Part shown: positions 60,952 through 64,000 of the stretch, piece after piece
How the letters are laid out: each line of letters begins with the position of its first letter
Position numbering within the stretch: position 1 is the stretch's first letter
From: Linanthus parryae
Lineage: Eukaryota > Streptophyta > Magnoliopsida > Ericales > Polemoniaceae
Assembly: GCA_023055425.1 (NCBI GenBank)
Contig: JALGPY010000005.1
Coordinates: 4,613,501-4,677,500, forward strand
Direction: 5' to 3'
DNA length: 64,000 bases
Made by a program: the position numbers and the translations under genes
The notes under the pieces: generated by a model
What the model was told of the DNA's origin: nothing
Seen by the model: the letters and a program-made list of their open reading frames with translations, nothing else
Database searches by the model: none

Positions 60952-62034
60952 CGACTCTGTATACACATAAATACACGAATAACAACAAATATACTGACTA
61001 AAGCTGAGTGAGTAAAAATAGCTGTCGTCGTGGGGTATGAAAGATGTCCTCATATGGAATACCCCCACACTAATCCTGAAGTGCTGATCCTGTAGTCGAA
61101 ATAATACTGTGCAGTCCCACCGAACCTCCTCATCACCAAAGATGTAGAAACCCGGCACAACCACCAATTAATCTCACAACCCCCCCGGACCCCATTGTGT
61201 GCGGAAAGATGTCTCGCACGCGACTAACTCCTCCTGTGGTCACTATGTAATGCAGTGATCCACCTCCGCAAATTAATGCACTGTCGCCTCTCACTCACCC
61301 TGTCCTTCCCTCGAAAAACGTGTCAATGTCAAAACTGTCCAACACCGATATATCATGAAGTGCTCCCATCTAAAACTCTCCCCAACTCACTCCCTCCGTC
61401 ATAACTCGTAGAATAGCCAACTAACGACTGATGAGGTCTCAAAGAAGGCTTCCTAGGCTATAGTGGCTGAGAATAAAAGGGGTAAATGGCTTCGAACGGG
61501 TTTACTAGTTGGACCTAGGGGTAAGAAACAGGACGTGAGGTCCCTTGATAGCCAGTCACTCCACCGAAAGATGCGATGACCGTGACGGCGCCCGTGGGCG
61601 GGTTGTCGACTACCTAGATGACGGCGGTGTGGCAACTAGTCGGATCCTTAGCTCAGATGATAACTACTTGCGGTTTCCAAGGGTCACTGGCTCTCACCTA
61701 TCTACTATACCTCGGTGCAAGCTTTCTTTTCTGTCAAAGGATTTAATCTCGATTTCTTCCCAGTTTCTGTTCTCTTGATTGCCCGTTCTCAAATTTTCTG
61801 ATTTTCATTTTTTTTTTTTTTTTGGATTTTCTGAAAATTTTCGATTTTTTTTTTTTCTTAGATATACACAATGCAAGGCCAGAAATTTGTGGTGGGTAGA
61901 CTCAAAAATAAAAACGTGCTGACTCAATAAATAAACTCAAAACTGCAAATGAAGATGAAAAAAACGTGCAGACCTGGTTAATGCAGACACGACCACCACC
62001 CCCACACTAAAGAGGTGGCGTGCCCTCATGGCAC
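60127..62034 (-). other. Athila-like spacer with homopolymer tracts
   Basis: No convincing gene. There are long T runs at 60860-60950 and 61810-61860 and two extra polypurine-like motifs. An env-like gene expected in full Athila elements is not recognisable here. Confidence 0.5.
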
Positions 62035-62559
62035 TCACTCGGACTCGTCTGGAACATAGGGAGGGTCTGACCCGGTCTCGGAAGTACCGGACATGCTACT
62101 GACAGAACTGCTGGTAGATCGATACCTAGGACTGCTAGGCCCAGTGGGTCTCGGTCCACGGCCCCCTCGGCGCGCTGGCGCTGGCGGCATCTGGTATGAC
62201 TGAGTGTCCGGGGGTGGGCAGTATGGCCCGGAGTCGGACCAACTATCAGAATGTGCCGGGGCCGAAGCCGGGGCATCGTCATGGTGACTCGACTCCGCCT
62301 CTCCAGACCAACTGGAATCGAACTCACTGGAGTAAGTCGATGGAAAGAATAACGGTAGCGGGACCTGTCGGCCCGCGCTCCGGGCTGCCTCTCTCTGCTC
62401 CTCACGAATCGCGGTAAACGCAGCAGCCTGATCCTTTCCCCTCTTGTCGTTGGTCCTCTGGTTGTGCTTTATCAGTCTCATCATCTTACCAAACTGCTTC
62501 TTGCACATGTCCTTAATGGACTTTCTGCCAGTCTCGGCCCTCTCATCAATCTGGGTCAA
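62035..62559 (-). CDS. Unidentified ORF downstream of Athila integrase
   Basis: 174 residues: a basic N-terminal half (KSIKDMCKKQFGKMMRLIKH) and a Ser/Pro/Asp-rich tail (SYQMPPAPARRGG, SSVSSMSGTSETGSD). No transmembrane stretch or known domain is visible. It lies where Athila elements often have an extra ORF, sometimes called env-like, but nothing here supports an envelope protein. Start uses the ATG at 62559; the codon before it is not informative. Confidence 0.4.
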   Translation of the reverse strand: MTQIDERAETGRKSIKDMCKKQFGKMMRLIKHNQRTNDKRGKDQAAAFTAIREEQREAARSAGRQVPLPLFFPSTYSSEFDSSWSGEAESSHHDDAPASAPAHSDSWSDSGPYCPPPDTQSYQMPPAPARRGGRGPRPTGPSSPRYRSTSSSVSSMSGTSETGSDPPYVPDESE

Positions 62560-62879
62560 TTTTTCACAAACTTTGACTTGACCCCCTCATCAATTCGGAC
62601 ACTGTTTTTCAGTTTTAACTACACCAAAATGATCCAGTTCTCACGAGGATCCCAAAAACGTGCTTGGTTTTTGATTTGGTGAAATTTGAACTTTTGAAGG
62701 TGGAGAGAAAATGAGGAAAGAGGAAGCTTCAAAAACACCAACAATGGAGGAAATGATGCTGCACCCGTCCATATGTTTTGGGGTAATAATGGACACTTTT
62801 TGAAAATTGCAAAAAACTCCCCCCAAGTTTGGTGAAATTGCATTTTGGCCCCCTAAGGTTTCAGAAACTGCACTTGCCT

Positions 62880-63077
62880 CCCCCTGCTGCGTGGCCTTCT
62901 AGCTGGGCTGCGTAACTGGGCCGGCTGCGTGGCTGGGCCGCGTATTTGGGCCGGCTGCGTGGCTGGTCCACTTCAAAATTTTATTTTATTTTTTTTTCCT
63001 GGCCTGCGTAGCTGGCTGTATGGGCTGCGTAGCTGGCAATTGGGCCAGCGTATCTGGCCTTTTGGGCCAGCGTAGTT

Positions 63078-63117
<40 letters not shown>

Positions 63118-63180
63118 CTGGCCTGCGTAATAGGCCTGCTGGGCTGCGTAACTGGCCTTTTGGGCCAGTTTTTTTGTACT
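62880..63180 (+). repeat. GGCTGCGTAGCTGG repeats and poly(T) between integrase and 3' LTR
   Basis: At least ten copies of (G)CTGCGTRRCTGG, often with TTGGGCCAG, flank a run of about 39 T (63079-63117). The core TGCGTAGCTGG is the same motif family as the minisatellite in the LTR at 59340. Confidence 0.8.
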
Positions 63181-63403
63181 TCTTTAAATGCGTGTCGGAC
63201 CTCTCGGTTTTGACCCGCACCTTTTTCTGCTTAAAATTTCCTGCACAATCTTGTCTACCCATTAACACACACTCATCTTGCCTCTCTCAAAATTCAGAAC
63301 GTAAAAATAAAAACTGTGATAAATAAATAATTAACGTAATCCGATGGGTTGCCTCCCACCAAGCGCTTGTGATTTACGGTCGACGGCCCGACCCGGTTAC
63401 CTC

Positions 63404-64000
63404 TCACGGGTCGTCAAAGTAGACGGGGTCTACTTTGGTGACTTCAACTGTCTCGAGATATGGCTTGATCCGGTTCCCGTTCACCCTGAAACTGGACTCA
63501 TCTTTTGGATTCTCCAGCTCAAATGCTCCCCATGCAAATATCTTCTTGATGATGAACGGTCCCGACCATCGAGACCTCAACTTGCCCGGAAAGAACCGCA
63601 TCCTCGTATTATAGAGAAGCACTTTGTCGCCTTCGTTGAACTGCTTCGGCGTGATCCGCTGATCATGCCACTTTTTCGTCTTCTCTTTGTAGATTTTAGC
63701 GCTCTCAAATGCCGTTCTGCGGAATTCCTCTAATTCCAGCAGTGCCATCTTCCTCTTATCTCCTGCTAGATTCTGGTCCATGTTGAGCAGTTTGATGGCC
63801 CAGTATGCTTTGTGCTCCAACTCAACCGGCAAGTGGCACGCTTTTCCAAACACGAGCTGGTATGGCGACATTCCAAGTGGTGTCTTGAAAGCTGTCCTGT
63901 AGGCCCAGAGTGCATCGTCCAGTCTGATGGACCAATCCTTTCGGCCGAGATTCACCGTTTTCTCGAGTATGCTCTTGATCTCTCTGTTCGAAACCTCGAC
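63404..64000 (-). pseudogene. Athila-like integrase C-terminal part (runs off the window)
   Basis: Open from the window edge to a stop at 63404. It contains the end of the integrase core ([28 protein letters not shown]), the lineage block [23 protein letters not shown] and the C-terminal domain ([26 protein letters not shown]). No break is seen in these ~198 codons. The catalytic DDE region lies outside, so whether the gene is whole cannot be judged. Confidence 0.85.

Larger units (their letters stand above)
58294..64000 (-). mobile_element. Athila-like Ty3/gypsy retrotransposon, 3' part
   Basis: The 3' LTR (58294-60109), polypurine tract, a 3.3-kb spacer and the integrase end (63404-64000) are visible; the rest lies beyond the right edge. 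The left target duplication is probably AATCT (58289-58293). The integrase C-terminal part ([17 protein letters not shown]) and long LTR suggest the Athila lineage. It is inserted in the Tat pol gene, so it is younger than that element. Confidence 0.85.

Overview
This window reads as nuclear DNA of a flowering plant, most likely a eudicot with a repeat-rich genome. The genes are split by GT-AG introns and match plant-specific families: an autophagy ATG18g/h-type protein with a BCAS3 domain, an MBD4-like CW/MBD protein, a receptor-like kinase tail and a plant mobile domain (PMD) gene. Most of the rest is nested LTR retrotransposons, LINE remnants and short DNA transposons. I saw no bacterial operons, CRISPR array, rRNA gene or intact standard tRNA gene. 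I cannot name the species.

Layout. (1) 1-6876 is the first copy of a direct segmental duplication. It holds the 5' half of an ATG18g/h-like gene on the minus strand, a LINE tail and the start of a solo LTR. (2) 6632-8501 is that solo LTR, complete, with a GCAAG target duplication. (3) 8507-12600 is intergenic, with a long (GA)n tract, a 5'-truncated LINE with 15-bp target duplications and a receptor kinase fragment. (4) 13087-15340 is an intact two-exon MBD4-like gene on the minus strand. (5) 16830-23877 is an hAT-like element (8-bp TSD GTTCAAAC) split by a complete but decayed CRM-type Ty3 retrotransposon (17129-23224, TSD CGTCT). (6) 25316-34200 is the second ATG18g/h-like copy, in which eight coding exons can be traced. 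It has an apparent one-base frameshift in its last traced exon and its own set of intronic insertions. The duplication with region 1 runs from 28562 to 36877.

(7) From 36878 to 58293 is the 3' part of a minus-strand Tat-clade Ty3 retrotransposon: 3' LTR, polypurine tract, an unusual antisense gene, a ~54-bp tandem repeat array and the RNase H-integrase end of pol. The antisense gene (plus strand, 38191-53297) encodes a plant mobile domain protein with four introns in phase and a C-terminal coiled coil. Its first coding exon is split by a young 10.8-kb retrotransposon (38527-49339, TSD ATCAC). That insertion has nearly identical 2.55-kb LTRs but no recognisable pol, so it looks like a non-autonomous LARD-type element. 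(8) From 58294 to the right edge an Athila-like Ty3 element interrupts the Tat element; only its 3' LTR, spacer and integrase end are visible.

How it fits together. The two likely working host genes are the MBD4-like gene (chromatin) and at least one ATG18 copy (autophagy). The most unusual system is the Tat element carrying a spliced host-type PMD gene in antisense. A 1.5-kb deletion derivative of the same LTR family (31791-33306) still keeps the start of a related antisense ORF. The antisense gene is therefore a feature of the family rather than a chance insertion.
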